Shown piece after piece: positions 49,895 to 57,560 of a DNA stretch of 64,000 bases. The notes beneath the pieces are model-generated. The model was not told the DNA's origin, did not search any database, and saw nothing but the letters and a program-made list of their open reading frames with translations. Position 1 is the stretch's first letter; every line of letters starts with the position of its first letter. A program made the translations under genes and the position numbers. This DNA is from Oxalobacteraceae bacterium (GTDB taxonomy: Bacteria; Pseudomonadota; Gammaproteobacteria; Burkholderiales; Burkholderiaceae_D), in assembly GCA_003537575.1 (NCBI GenBank), contig DPRS01000069.1, positions 32,116-96,115 of the forward strand. The letters are read 5' to 3'.

Positions 49895-50824
49895 CTATGC
49901 GCGGTCGGCCACGCGCTCGCCCATGATGCCGGACGGGCGCAGGGTGAGCACGATGATCAGAACGATGAAGGCAAAGATGTCCTGATACTGGCTGCCGAGG
50001 AAGTCGCCGGTCAGCTCGCCGATGTAGCCGGCGCCCAGGCTTTCGATGATGCCCAGCAGGAGACCGCCAGCCATGGCGCCGTAGATATTGCCGATGCCGC
50101 CCAATACCGCTGCGGAGAACGCCTTGATGCCAGGCGTGAAGCCCATGGCGAACTGCGCCGAAGCGTAATTCGCCCCCCACATCACGCCGGCCACTGCCGC
50201 CAGCGCGGCGCCGACGGCAAAGGTGAACATCACCACGCGGTTGGCGTCGACCCCCATCAGGCCGGCCACGCGCGGATTCTCGGCGGTGGCGCGCATGGCG
50301 CGGCCCATGCGGGTTTTTTCGACCAGCAACACCAGGCCCGCCATCGACAGCGCGGCCAGCGCCAGCAGCATGACCTGGGTGGAGGAAATCAGCGCGCCAA
50401 AGATTTCATAAGGTTCCGACGGCATTACCTGCGGAAACGGCAGCGGGTTGCGGCCCCAGATCATCATGGCGAAAGTCTGCAACAGGATCGACACGCCGAT
50501 GGCGGTGATCAGCGGCGCCAGGCGCGGTGCATTGCGCAGCCGCCGGTAGGCAACCCGCTCGATCACCACATTGACCAGCACACACACGGGAATCGCCCCG
50601 GCAATCGCGATCAGCAGTTTCACCGGTCCCGGCAGGCCGGGCGCCACTTCCCCCACGATTTGCAGGATGGACAAGCCGACCATGGCGCCAACCATCAGCA
50701 CGTCGCCATGGGCAAAGTTGATCAGGTTAAGCACGCCGTACACCATGGTGTAGCCGAGAGCGATCAACGCATACATGCTGCCCAGGATCAGGCCGTTGAC
50801 GAGCTGCTGGATGAAAATATCCAT
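49895..50824 (-). CDS. livH: Branched-chain amino acid ABC transporter permease LivH
   Basis: The 309-residue permease begins MDIFIQQLVNGLILGSMYAL and carries ALGYTMVYGVLNLINFAHGD and the ATPase-docking motif TRMGRAMRATAENPRVAGLM. About eight membrane segments are visible. The ATG at 50824 matches the normal family start; the frame is open to 50926 without support. It is the first gene of livHMGF. The usual periplasmic binding protein gene livK is not adjacent or elsewhere in the window. Confidence 0.95.
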   Translation of the reverse strand: MDIFIQQLVNGLILGSMYALIALGYTMVYGVLNLINFAHGDVLMVGAMVGLSILQIVGEVAPGLPGPVKLLIAIAGAIPVCVLVNVVIERVAYRRLRNAPRLAPLITAIGVSILLQTFAMMIWGRNPLPFPQVMPSEPYEIFGALISSTQVMLLALAALSMAGLVLLVEKTRMGRAMRATAENPRVAGLMGVDANRVVMFTFAVGAALAAVAGVMWGANYASAQFAMGFTPGIKAFSAAVLGGIGNIYGAMAGGLLLGIIESLGAGYIGELTGDFLGSQYQDIFAFIVLIIVLTLRPSGIMGERVADRA

Positions 50825-50905
50825 TGAATAATAATTATTGTATGAAGCTGTTTTCCGTTTTCTTGCTGCTGTCTCCATCACAGCAAGAACCGTTCCCGAT
50901 AAAAC

Positions 50906-50939
50906 CAGGGCACCCTGAAGCTTCAATCAAGAGTGCCTG
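50906..50939 (-). terminator. Possible terminator of ispH
   Basis: On the minus strand, CAGGCAC (50933-50939) pairs with GTGCCCTG (50906-50913) with one bulged base, followed by GTTTTATC. It lies about 60 nt after the ispH stop, in the 175-nt spacer before livH. The loop is long (19 nt), so the call is modest. Confidence 0.45.
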
Positions 50940-50999
50940 TTTTGCAGGCTGCCGTCAACCGGGATACAACGGCAGCGTATCTGTCGCACCAGCGCCCTC

Positions 51000-51938
51000 T
51001 TAACCCTGCGGGCCGCCCAGCCCCTTGGGCAACGGGAAAGTCACATGCTCTTCAACGCCGTCGAGCGGACGCACGCTCTTTGCTCCGCATTCCTTCAGGC
51101 GATCGATCACCTGCTGCACCAGGATTTCCGGGGCGGAAGCGCCGGCGGTGACACCGATGCGTTTTTTACCTTCCAGCCAGGCTGGATCGATTTCACCGGC
51201 GTTGTCCACCATGTAGGAGTCGGCGCCTTTTTTGCGCGCCACTTCGCGCAGGCGGTTGGAGTTGGAACTGTTCGGGCTGCCGACCACGATCACCAGGTCC
51301 ACTTGCGGCGCCATGAACTTGACGGCTTCCTGGCGGTTGGTGGTGGCATAGCAGATATCGCCCTTCTTCGGCTCGGCGATATGGGGAAAACGCCGCTTGA
51401 GCGCAGCGATGACATCGGCGGTGTCATCCACCGACAGCGTGGTTTGCGAAACATAGGCCAGCAATTCGGGATCGCGCACTTCCAGCCGATCGACATCCGC
51501 GACGGTTTCGACCAGGTGCATGCCGCCCTCCGTCTGGCCCATGGTGCCTTCGACCTCGGGATGACCGGCGTGGCCGATCATGATGATCTCGCGCCCTTCG
51601 CGGCGCATCTTGCCCACTTCCATATGAACCTTGGTCACCAGCGGACAGGTGGCGTCAAAGACCTTCAGGCCGCGCGCAGCTGCCTCGGCTTCGACCGCCC
51701 TGGAAACGCCGTGCGCGGAAAAGATGACGGTATTGCCGGCCGGAACATCCGCCAGCTCTTCGATGAAGATTGCCCCCTTGTTGCGCAAATCCTCGACCAC
51801 ATAGGCATTGTGCACGATTTCGTGGCGCACGTAGATCGGCGCACCGAACTGGACCAGGGCGCGCTCGACGATCTCGATGGCGCGGTCCACGCCGGCACAA
51901 AATCCGCGCGGCTGCGCCAGTAAAACTTCCTTGTCCAT
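51000..51938 (-). CDS. ispH: 4-hydroxy-3-methylbut-2-enyl diphosphate reductase
   Basis: IspH (LytB) is the last enzyme of the MEP isoprenoid pathway, making IPP and DMAPP with a [4Fe-4S] cluster. The 312-residue product has all three cluster cysteines in [23 protein letters not shown] and [10 protein letters not shown]. It also has the substrate motif SSNSNRL and the conserved His residues. Length is canonical. The FKBP gene lies 53 nt upstream on the same strand; fkpB-ispH adjacency is well conserved in Proteobacteria and suggests cotranscription. Confidence 0.97.
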   Translation of the reverse strand: MDKEVLLAQPRGFCAGVDRAIEIVERALVQFGAPIYVRHEIVHNAYVVEDLRNKGAIFIEELADVPAGNTVIFSAHGVSRAVEAEAAARGLKVFDATCPLVTKVHMEVGKMRREGREIIMIGHAGHPEVEGTMGQTEGGMHLVETVADVDRLEVRDPELLAYVSQTTLSVDDTADVIAALKRRFPHIAEPKKGDICYATTNRQEAVKFMAPQVDLVIVVGSPNSSNSNRLREVARKKGADSYMVDNAGEIDPAWLEGKKRIGVTAGASAPEILVQQVIDRLKECGAKSVRPLDGVEEHVTFPLPKGLGGPQG

Positions 51939-51991
51939 GCTGGATCCTTATTGCAGGCGAAGATCGGCGCCGGCGCCGCTTCGCCGGTTGT

Positions 51992-52447
51992 TTACAACAC
52001 GCCGATGAGCTTGACCTCGAACTTGACCGGCTGACCGGCCAGCGGATGATTGAAGTCGAACAGCGCATCCTCGTCGTTCATCTCGAGCAATACGCCGGCA
52101 AAGTGTCCACCGCCAGGAGCGGAAAATTCCACCAGGTCGCCGATCGTGTAGGCGTGGCCGGGCGCGGAATTCTCCTTCAGCGTGGCGAGCGAAACGCGAC
52201 GGACCAGGTCCGGGTTGCGCGGGCCGAAAGCCTGTTCCGGCGTCAGCTCGAAGGTTTGATGGGTCCCTTCCGGCAAACCGAGCAGGATAGCTTCCAGCGA
52301 CGGCGCCAGCTGGTTATGGCCCAGCTGCAGGGTAGCCGGGGTGTCCTGGAAAGTGCTGATGATATCTTCGCCCGCCATGGAAGTAAGGCGGTAATGCAGG
52401 GTGAGATAGGAGGATTCGGTAACGATCGGTTGTGACTGATTTGACAT
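51992..52447 (-). CDS. fkpB: FKBP-type peptidyl-prolyl cis-trans isomerase (SlpA/FkpB type)
   Basis: The 151-residue cytosolic protein is of the SlyD/SlpA-like FKBP class: SYLTLHYRLTSMAGEDIIST opens the domain. LPEGTHQTFELTPEQAFGPR marks the flap insert and NHPLAGQPVKFEVKLIGVL the C-terminal strand. There is no His-rich SlyD tail, so SlpA (FkpB) fits best. The ATG at 52447 (MSNQSQPIV) is favoured over an open frame to 52471. It is upstream of ispH on the same strand and divergent from radC. Confidence 0.92.
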   Translation of the reverse strand: MSNQSQPIVTESSYLTLHYRLTSMAGEDIISTFQDTPATLQLGHNQLAPSLEAILLGLPEGTHQTFELTPEQAFGPRNPDLVRRVSLATLKENSAPGHAYTIGDLVEFSAPGGGHFAGVLLEMNDEDALFDFNHPLAGQPVKFEVKLIGVL

Positions 52448-52590
52448 GAAATATTCCGAAAAGCGGGGCAACTGCCTATTTTAAGCCAGCTTGGCGAAAA
52501 TGCGGTGTTTATGCAAATCTTGCGCATCCACAAAACCGTTTGCGGGTAACGCCGTAATCTCATTACCCTTGGCAATTATTCTGCTTATCC

Positions 52591-53265
52591 ATGGCAATTA
52601 CCGACTGGCCCGAAGAACAACGCCCGCGCGAACGCCTGATCAGGCAAGGCCCACAGGCACTGTCCGATGCCGAACTGCTTGCCGTCTTCCTGCGCGTGGG
52701 CGTAGCCGGCAAGAGCGCGGTGGACCTGGGACGCGACATGGTCGGGCATTTCGGCTCGCTGAACCGGCTGTTTTCCTCGAAGCTGACAGAATTTTCCGAA
52801 ATTAACGGCCTGGGACCCGCCAAGTATGCGCAATTGCAGGCAGTACTGGAACTGGCGCGGCGCGCCATGGCGGAGCAGTTGCAGGCTGGCGTGGCGCTCA
52901 GTTCGCCGCAGGCGGTGCGGCACTACCTGCAATTGCTGCTGACGGCCAAGCCTTACGAAGTCTTCGTCGTGCTGTTCCTCGATGTAAAAAACCGCCTGGT
53001 CGCCAGCGAAGAACTGTTTCGCGGCACCCTTACCCATACCAGCGTCTATCCGCGCGAAGTAGTCAAGTCGGCACTGGCGCACAATGCCGCCAGCCTGATT
53101 TTTGCGCACAACCATCCTTCCGGCAATCCCGACCCCAGCGCCGCCGATCATAGCCTGACGCAAGCCCTGAAACAGGCCTTGGCGCTGGTGGATGTGCGTG
53201 TGCTCGACCATTTCATTGTCGCCGGCCACCATGTGCATTCCTTTGCCGAGCACGGGCAGTTGTAA
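52591..53265 (+). CDS. radC: RadC family JAB-domain DNA repair-associated protein
   Basis: The 224-residue protein has an N-terminal helix-hairpin-helix-like part ([20 protein letters not shown]) and a C-terminal JAB/MPN metalloprotease-like domain. Its zinc motif [14 protein letters not shown] (about residues 172-185) is complete (HxHx7SxxD). RadC proteins are widespread; the name stems from an old misassigned repair mutant and the biochemical role is unresolved. It lies upstream of rpmB-rpmG, a conserved radC-rpmBG order, although coaBC, its usual partner in enterics, is 24 kb away here. Confidence 0.94.
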   Translation: MAITDWPEEQRPRERLIRQGPQALSDAELLAVFLRVGVAGKSAVDLGRDMVGHFGSLNRLFSSKLTEFSEINGLGPAKYAQLQAVLELARRAMAEQLQAGVALSSPQAVRHYLQLLLTAKPYEVFVVLFLDVKNRLVASEELFRGTLTHTSVYPREVVKSALAHNAASLIFAHNHPSGNPDPSAADHSLTQALKQALALVDVRVLDHFIVAGHHVHSFAEHGQL

Positions 53266-53388
53266 GCACCCGGCCTGCAAACCGGCTTTGCTTCAATGTG
53301 TTACGCATTGATTTGCATTGTCACATCAGTCGACCCAAATTGTTAAATAAATTGATTAATGAAAGACACAGTTGTTTTTCGCAAGTCA

Positions 53389-53417
53389 TTGAAAAAGCGG
53401 TATTTTTCCGTTACACT
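53389..53417 (+). promoter_or_regulatory. Sigma-70 promoter of rpmB-rpmG
   Basis: TTGAAA (53389-53394) and TACACT (53412-53417) are separated by 17 nt, a good housekeeping promoter. TAAGGAG (53448-53454) sits 6 nt before the rpmB ATG at 53461. The promoter lies inside the longer open frame that begins at 53359, which excludes that earlier start. Confidence 0.78.
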
Positions 53418-53460
53418 CTCGTTTTTCCAAATTTCGGAATTAATTCTTAAGGAGTCACTC

Positions 53461-53697
53461 ATGGCACGTGTCTGCCAAGTCACCGGGAAGGGGCCGATGG
53501 TCGGCAACAACGTTTCCCATGCAAACAACAAGACGAAGCGCCGCTTTTTGCCGAACCTGCAAAACCGCCGCATTTTCGTTGAATCCGAAAATCGCTGGGT
53601 TTCCCTGCGCCTGTCCAACGCCGGTTTGCGCATCATCGACAAGATCGGCATCGACGCCGTGCTGGCCGACATGCGCGCCCGCGGCGAGAAGATTTAA
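53461..53697 (+). CDS. rpmB: 50S ribosomal protein L28
   Basis: The 78-residue basic protein starts [20 protein letters not shown] and continues [20 protein letters not shown], the standard L28 pattern. The strong Shine-Dalgarno TAAGGAG and the upstream promoter fix the start. It is cotranscribed with rpmG, but the 75-nt gap between them contains a palindromic repeat that is unusual inside a ribosomal protein operon. Confidence 0.97.
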   Translation: MARVCQVTGKGPMVGNNVSHANNKTKRRFLPNLQNRRIFVESENRWVSLRLSNAGLRIIDKIGIDAVLADMRARGEKI

Positions 53698-53710
53698 TTT
53701 GACGAATTGC

Positions 53711-53746
53711 GGGACAGAGTTAAGCGAAGCGGTACTCTGTCCCCAA
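53711..53746. repeat. 36-nt palindromic repeat between rpmB and rpmG
   Basis: GGGACAGAGT (53711-53720) and ACTCTGTCCC (53734-53743) form a 10-bp stem around a 13-nt loop, ending with CAA. The whole 36-nt element is the reverse complement of 9270-9305 with a single loop mismatch. It begins 13 nt after the rpmB stop codon and would be transcribed as a hairpin in the rpmB-rpmG mRNA. Confidence 0.9.
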
Positions 53747-53772
53747 CCAGATAAAATTTAAAGGAATACATC

Positions 53773-53940
53773 ATGGCGAAATCTGGCCGCGACAAAATCA
53801 AGCTGGAGTCGACCGCAGGTACCGGTCACTTCTACACCACCACCAAGAACAAGCGCACCATGCCTGAAAAAATGGCGATCATGAAATTCGATCCCAAGGC
53901 ACGCAAGCACGTCGAGTACAAGGAAACCAAGATCAAGTAA
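53773..53940 (+). CDS. rpmG: 50S ribosomal protein L33
   Basis: A 55-residue basic product starts [20 protein letters not shown] and continues [20 protein letters not shown], the standard L33 pattern. It lacks the CxxC zinc pairs, so it is the C-minus form. AAGGAA lies upstream of the ATG. It is the last gene of the rpmB-rpmG unit and is followed by a clear terminator. Confidence 0.96.
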   Translation: MAKSGRDKIKLESTAGTGHFYTTTKNKRTMPEKMAIMKFDPKARKHVEYKETKIK

Positions 53941-53958
53941 TCGATCTCCGGTTCAGAG

Positions 53959-53991
53959 AAACCCGCAGCGAGATGATCCTGCGGGTTTTTT
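53959..53991 (+). terminator. Terminator of rpmB-rpmG
   Basis: AAACCCGCAG (53959-53968) and CTGCGGGTTT (53979-53988) form a 10-bp stem with a 10-nt loop, followed by more Ts to 53991. It starts 18 nt after the rpmG stop. Confidence 0.9.
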
Positions 53992-54115
53992 ATTGCCCTC
54001 CGCCAGACAATAGAGTCGGCGAATTGAGGGGCGCAGATGTCGAAAAATATTACAAAATTTCTCCTGCGCCACGTCTCCAAGATTTAAGTCATTGTTTTTA
54101 AAAAGAATTTAAATA

Positions 54116-54131
54116 TGGTTCATTTCTTGCT
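54116..54131 (+). promoter_or_regulatory. Sigma-54 (RpoN) promoter of the second PEP-CTERM gene
   Basis: TGGTTC (54116-54121), five nucleotides and TTGCT (54127-54131) keep the invariant GG and GC with exactly 10 nt between them. It is weaker than consensus in the -24 half. It lies about 35 nt before the ATG at 54166, nearly the same geometry as the first PEP-CTERM gene. GGCGCAG (54030-54036) and CTGCGCC (54064-54070) form an inverted repeat upstream that could be an activator site. Confidence 0.65.
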
Positions 54132-54165
54132 TGAAATGTTTTAATTTTTCAACAAGGGGGAGAAA

Positions 54166-54816
54166 ATGCAAAAAACTTCGACATACCAGGCATTCAAGTA
54201 TGGGATCGCAGCAGTGGCCCTTGCCGTCGCCAGTATGAGCGCTTCAGCTGCCGTCATCACCTATAGTGACAGGGCAAGCTTCGATGCACAGGGCACCATC
54301 GTTGAAAACAGCAATTTCAATGACTTTGGCGCCGGGTTCGACTCTCCTGGCACGCCCTTTACCCGCGGCAGCGTGACCTACGTATCAGCAGAGAACCTGA
54401 CGGTAGGTGCCGGCACTCCTTACAGCATCGGCCAGTCCCAGACCGTCATGTCGAACAATTACTGGTCGCCGCTGACAGGCTCCATTGCCAATCAGTTCAA
54501 CCTGTTCGGCTTCGATGCGGCAGTCACTTCCGGCCCGGTGGACATCACGATTACCACCAATCTCGCCACTTATCTGTTCAGCGGCCTGACGCTGCCGAAT
54601 GGCGCGCCTGATTTTGCCTTCGAAGGCTTCCAGGCCACAGCAGCAGGCGAATATTTCACCGGCTTCCGGATTGACACGCTGGGAAGCAGTTACCTCCCCG
54701 GAATCACGAACGTCGCCCTGGGCAATGCCGGTGCTGTACCCGAGCCGGCAACTGCAGCCTTGCTGGGGCTGGGCCTGCTTGGATTTGGCATGGCGCGCCG
54801 CCGTCGCAAGCAATAA
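54166..54816 (+). CDS. PEP-CTERM sorting domain protein
   Basis: The 216-residue secreted protein has a signal peptide (to about residue 28, ending SASA). Its beta-rich middle (ITYSDRASFDAQGTIVENSN and later VDITITTNLATYLFSGLTLP) resembles the carbohydrate-binding-like domain common in PEP-CTERM proteins. The C-terminal sorting signal has VPEPATAALLGLGLLGFGMA followed by RRRRKQ. The strong GGGGGAG ribosome binding site fixes the start. It shares only the sorting signal and promoter type with the PEP-CTERM protein at 43627. It is monocistronic, with its own terminator. Confidence 0.92.
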   Translation: MQKTSTYQAFKYGIAAVALAVASMSASAAVITYSDRASFDAQGTIVENSNFNDFGAGFDSPGTPFTRGSVTYVSAENLTVGAGTPYSIGQSQTVMSNNYWSPLTGSIANQFNLFGFDAAVTSGPVDITITTNLATYLFSGLTLPNGAPDFAFEGFQATAAGEYFTGFRIDTLGSSYLPGITNVALGNAGAVPEPATAALLGLGLLGFGMARRRRKQ

Positions 54817-54834
54817 CCTGCACAGGCACACCGC

Positions 54835-54870
54835 AAGCCCCGTCCGGAAACGGATGGGGCTTTTTCTTTT
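54835..54870 (+). terminator. Terminator of the second PEP-CTERM gene
   Basis: AAGCCCC (54835-54841) pairs with GGGGCTT, and TCCG pairs with CGGA inside around a GAAA tetraloop, with one G/T wobble between. TTTTTCTTTT follows on the plus strand. Confidence 0.88.
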
Positions 54871-54893
54871 GGCGCCGGCGTATGGCGCGCCTG

Positions 54894-54921
54894 AATAAAA
54901 AAACGGCCCGCATCGCGGGCC
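54894..54921 (-). terminator. Terminator of the desaturase gene
   Basis: GGCCCGC (54905-54911) and GCGGGCC (54915-54921) form a 7-bp GC stem with a 3-nt loop. On the minus strand GTTTTTTTATTC follows, 25 nt after the desaturase stop. Confidence 0.88.
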
Positions 54922-54946
54922 ATTTGTTCATGCCCTGGGCAAGGCA

Positions 54947-56137
54947 TCAGGCATAGCTGCGCAGGCGCAGCGAAAACTCTTGCAACGCCTTGATGCCGGA
55001 GGCTTCGGCGCGAACGCACCAGTCCTGCAACTGCTGAAGCAACTGCTCGCGACTGGCGTGCGAGCGGTCCCAGATGGCGGCCAGTTCAACACGCATGTCG
55101 TGCATGGTCTGCAGCGGCTTGCTGTGCGCGAGCACAGCTGACAATTGCTGTTGTTGCGGCGCGGCCAGCTTGGCCGGTTCACGCTGCAGCAGCTTGCGCG
55201 AGGATTTCAGCACGTTAGATTCGATCTGCGATTTGGTCTTCAGGTGTTCCTGCTCGTCGTGCCAGGCTTGCTTGAGCGACTTGGCGTATTTCGCCATGAC
55301 ATCGTAGCGGTTGGCGATCACCGCTTGCAGGGTGCCGAAGTCAGCCACCAGCTTTTCGCGGTCGAACTTGGGCACGGGAGCCATCTTTTTCACCTTGGCC
55401 AAGCCAACGCTCTCCAGGATGCGGATATACATCCAGCCGATGTCGAACTCGTACCACTTCGTGGAAAACTTGGCGGATGTGCCAAAGGTGTGGTGATTGT
55501 TGTGCAGCTCTTCGCCACCGATGATGATGCCCCACGGGAAAACATTAGTCGACGCATCGGGACAATCGTAGTTGCGGTAGCCCCAGTAGTGACCGATGCC
55601 GTTGATAATGCCGGCAGCATGGATTGGAATCCACAGCATCTGCACGGCCCAGACGGAAAGGCCGACCACGCCGAACAGCAGGACATTGATGATCAGCATC
55701 AGCGAGATGCCCCAGGTGCTGTGTTTGGTGTAGAGATTCCGCTCGATCCAGTCATCCGGCGTGCCATGGCCGTATTTTTCCGAGGTCTCGGCATTCTTGG
55801 CTTCGGCACGGTACAGTTCCGCACCCTCGAAAAACACTTTCTTAATGCCGCGCGTGACGGGACTATGCGGATCTTCCTCGGTTTCGCACTTGGCGTGGTG
55901 CTTGCGATGAATCGCCGCCCACTGCTTGGTCAGCATGCCGGTGGTCAGCCACAGCCAGAAGCGGAAGAAATGGCTGGGGATCGCATGCAGTTCCAGACCG
56001 CGATGCGCCTGGCAGCGGTGCAGGTACAGCGTCACGCCCATGATGGTGAAGTGCGTAACCACCAGAGTGTAGACCACTACCTCCCAGCCGCTGGCGCCGG
56101 TCAGACCGTTCGCCAGAAAATTCAAGATTATGTCCAA
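54947..56137 (-). CDS. Membrane fatty acid (acyl-lipid/acyl-CoA) delta-9-type desaturase
   Basis: The 396-residue integral membrane di-iron enzyme has the three histidine boxes HRCQAHR (about 40-46), HRKHH (about 75-79) and HNNHH (about 210-214). Hydrophobic segments lie around them, as in DesA-type desaturases that introduce double bonds into fatty acyl chains for membrane fluidity. A long charged helical C-terminus (about 280-396, KYAKSLKQAWHDEQEHLKTK) follows. The start is a TTG with AGGAG 10 nt upstream; the first ATG (residue 33) would delete the first membrane helix. Confidence 0.9.
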   Translation of the reverse strand: MDIILNFLANGLTGASGWEVVVYTLVVTHFTIMGVTLYLHRCQAHRGLELHAIPSHFFRFWLWLTTGMLTKQWAAIHRKHHAKCETEEDPHSPVTRGIKKVFFEGAELYRAEAKNAETSEKYGHGTPDDWIERNLYTKHSTWGISLMLIINVLLFGVVGLSVWAVQMLWIPIHAAGIINGIGHYWGYRNYDCPDASTNVFPWGIIIGGEELHNNHHTFGTSAKFSTKWYEFDIGWMYIRILESVGLAKVKKMAPVPKFDREKLVADFGTLQAVIANRYDVMAKYAKSLKQAWHDEQEHLKTKSQIESNVLKSSRKLLQREPAKLAAPQQQQLSAVLAHSKPLQTMHDMRVELAAIWDRSHASREQLLQQLQDWCVRAEASGIKALQEFSLRLRSYA

Positions 56138-56263
56138 AGTTTTACTGCTCCTAAAAAATCATCTCTTCAGCCTGCGCAAAATACTGCACGGCCACACTTA
56201 ATCCACTGTTTTTACTGCGTTTATTTGAATTGTACCCGTTTTTGAGCTTATGCCCTTGCATGC

Positions 56264-57556
56264 TCAAGTTTCATTTTTGTTAATTAACCTTACTTCCCGC
56301 TGCGGATAGGGAATGTTGATGTGGTGCGTATTCAAGGCGCACAGAATGGCAATATTTACATCAGACAATACATTCGCCCGCCCGTTTTCAGGGTCGCCGA
56401 TCCAGAAACCGATCTCCAGGTCCAGTCCGTCGGCCCCCAGATTCATCAGGAGGACCGTCGGCGCCGGCTCCCGCAAGACTCTGGGCACGCTGGTGACAGT
56501 ATTCACCAGCAATTGCAGCACCTGGTCGATATCGGACTCATATCCCACGCTTACCTTGGTTACCTGGCGAATCGAACGGTCGCTCAGATACTGGTTCTGC
56601 ACTGCGTTAGACAGCAGCATCTCGTTCGGGATGATGGCATCCACGCCATCGCCGCCGCGCAAGGTGGTGTAGCGGGTATTGATCTCGCGGATCGTCCCGG
56701 TGTACTTATCGACCGAGACCACGTCACCGATGGCCAGACTGCGTTCGAGCAGGATGATGAAACCGGAAACATAATTGCTGACGATTTTTTGCAAGCCAAG
56801 TCCAAGGCCGACGCCCAGGGCGCCGCCGAACACCGACAATACCGTCAGGTCGATGCCCACCAGCGACAGGCTGATCAGCACCGCCACCACGATCAGCACA
56901 GACTTGTTCAGGCGCACCAGCACCACGCGCAGCGATTGGTGCATGCCTTCGACGCCCATAAGGCGCGCCTCGATGGTGGCGCCTATCCACAGCGCCGCAA
57001 TCAGGGTAATGACGACGAACACGGCCGCCTGCAGGATCGCCAGCAGGGAGACATGGCTCTTGCCGATGGGTAGTTGCGTGGTGCCGAGTAATTCCAGCAG
57101 TTCCGGCAGCAGCCCGGTGACATGCAGGGCGACGCCGGCCCAGACCAGGATGGAGAAACTCCGTTCGACCAGCATGAGTGTCGGACTAAGCCGTCCGCCG
57201 CGCATGAAAATCCGCCGCAGGACATAGAACGCCAGCCGGATCAGGGCGAAGGATCCGATCAGCGTGGTCGCCAGGCGCAGCAGGCTGACCGGCTGCCACT
57301 GCCCCATCACCCAGCGCGCCACCCATATGAGCAGAAGCGCTAGCAAGGGCCAGAGCGCCGGGGCGATGCCTTCCACGCCCAACTGCAGCAGACGCTGCTG
57401 GCGGTCCTGCGCCGACAGGCGGGGATGCAACAGCCGCGCCAGGCCCCATGAAACGGCGATGCAAACGGCAATCGCGACGATTTGCCAGAATACGTCCGGG
57501 TGCTGCAGGTCGTCCAGGACATCCTGCCACAGCGGCGACAGCAGCGTCGACTTCAT
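56264..57556 (-). CDS. Mechanosensitive ion channel family protein (MscS type)
   Basis: The 430-residue membrane protein has several N-terminal hydrophobic segments. They are followed by an MscS core with the pore-lining Gly/Ala-rich helix SVFGGALGVGLGLGLQKIVS (about 245-265) and the beta domain (ILLERSLAIGDVVSVDKYTG, TRYTTLRGGDGVDAIIPNEM). MscS channels release solutes on hypo-osmotic shock; the extra N-terminal helices put this one among the medium-size paralogues. The ATG at 57556 is 4 nt after the upstream methyltransferase stop, so the two are cotranscribed. Confidence 0.92.
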   Translation of the reverse strand: MKSTLLSPLWQDVLDDLQHPDVFWQIVAIAVCIAVSWGLARLLHPRLSAQDRQQRLLQLGVEGIAPALWPLLALLLIWVARWVMGQWQPVSLLRLATTLIGSFALIRLAFYVLRRIFMRGGRLSPTLMLVERSFSILVWAGVALHVTGLLPELLELLGTTQLPIGKSHVSLLAILQAAVFVVITLIAALWIGATIEARLMGVEGMHQSLRVVLVRLNKSVLIVVAVLISLSLVGIDLTVLSVFGGALGVGLGLGLQKIVSNYVSGFIILLERSLAIGDVVSVDKYTGTIREINTRYTTLRGGDGVDAIIPNEMLLSNAVQNQYLSDRSIRQVTKVSVGYESDIDQVLQLLVNTVTSVPRVLREPAPTVLLMNLGADGLDLEIGFWIGDPENGRANVLSDVNIAILCALNTHHINIPYPQREVRLINKNET

Positions 57557-57560
57557 GACG

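Noticed and set aside
53359..53460. N-terminal extension of L28
   Set aside because: The -35/-10 promoter (53389-53417) and a strong Shine-Dalgarno at 53448 lie inside it, and L28 proteins start at MARVCQ.
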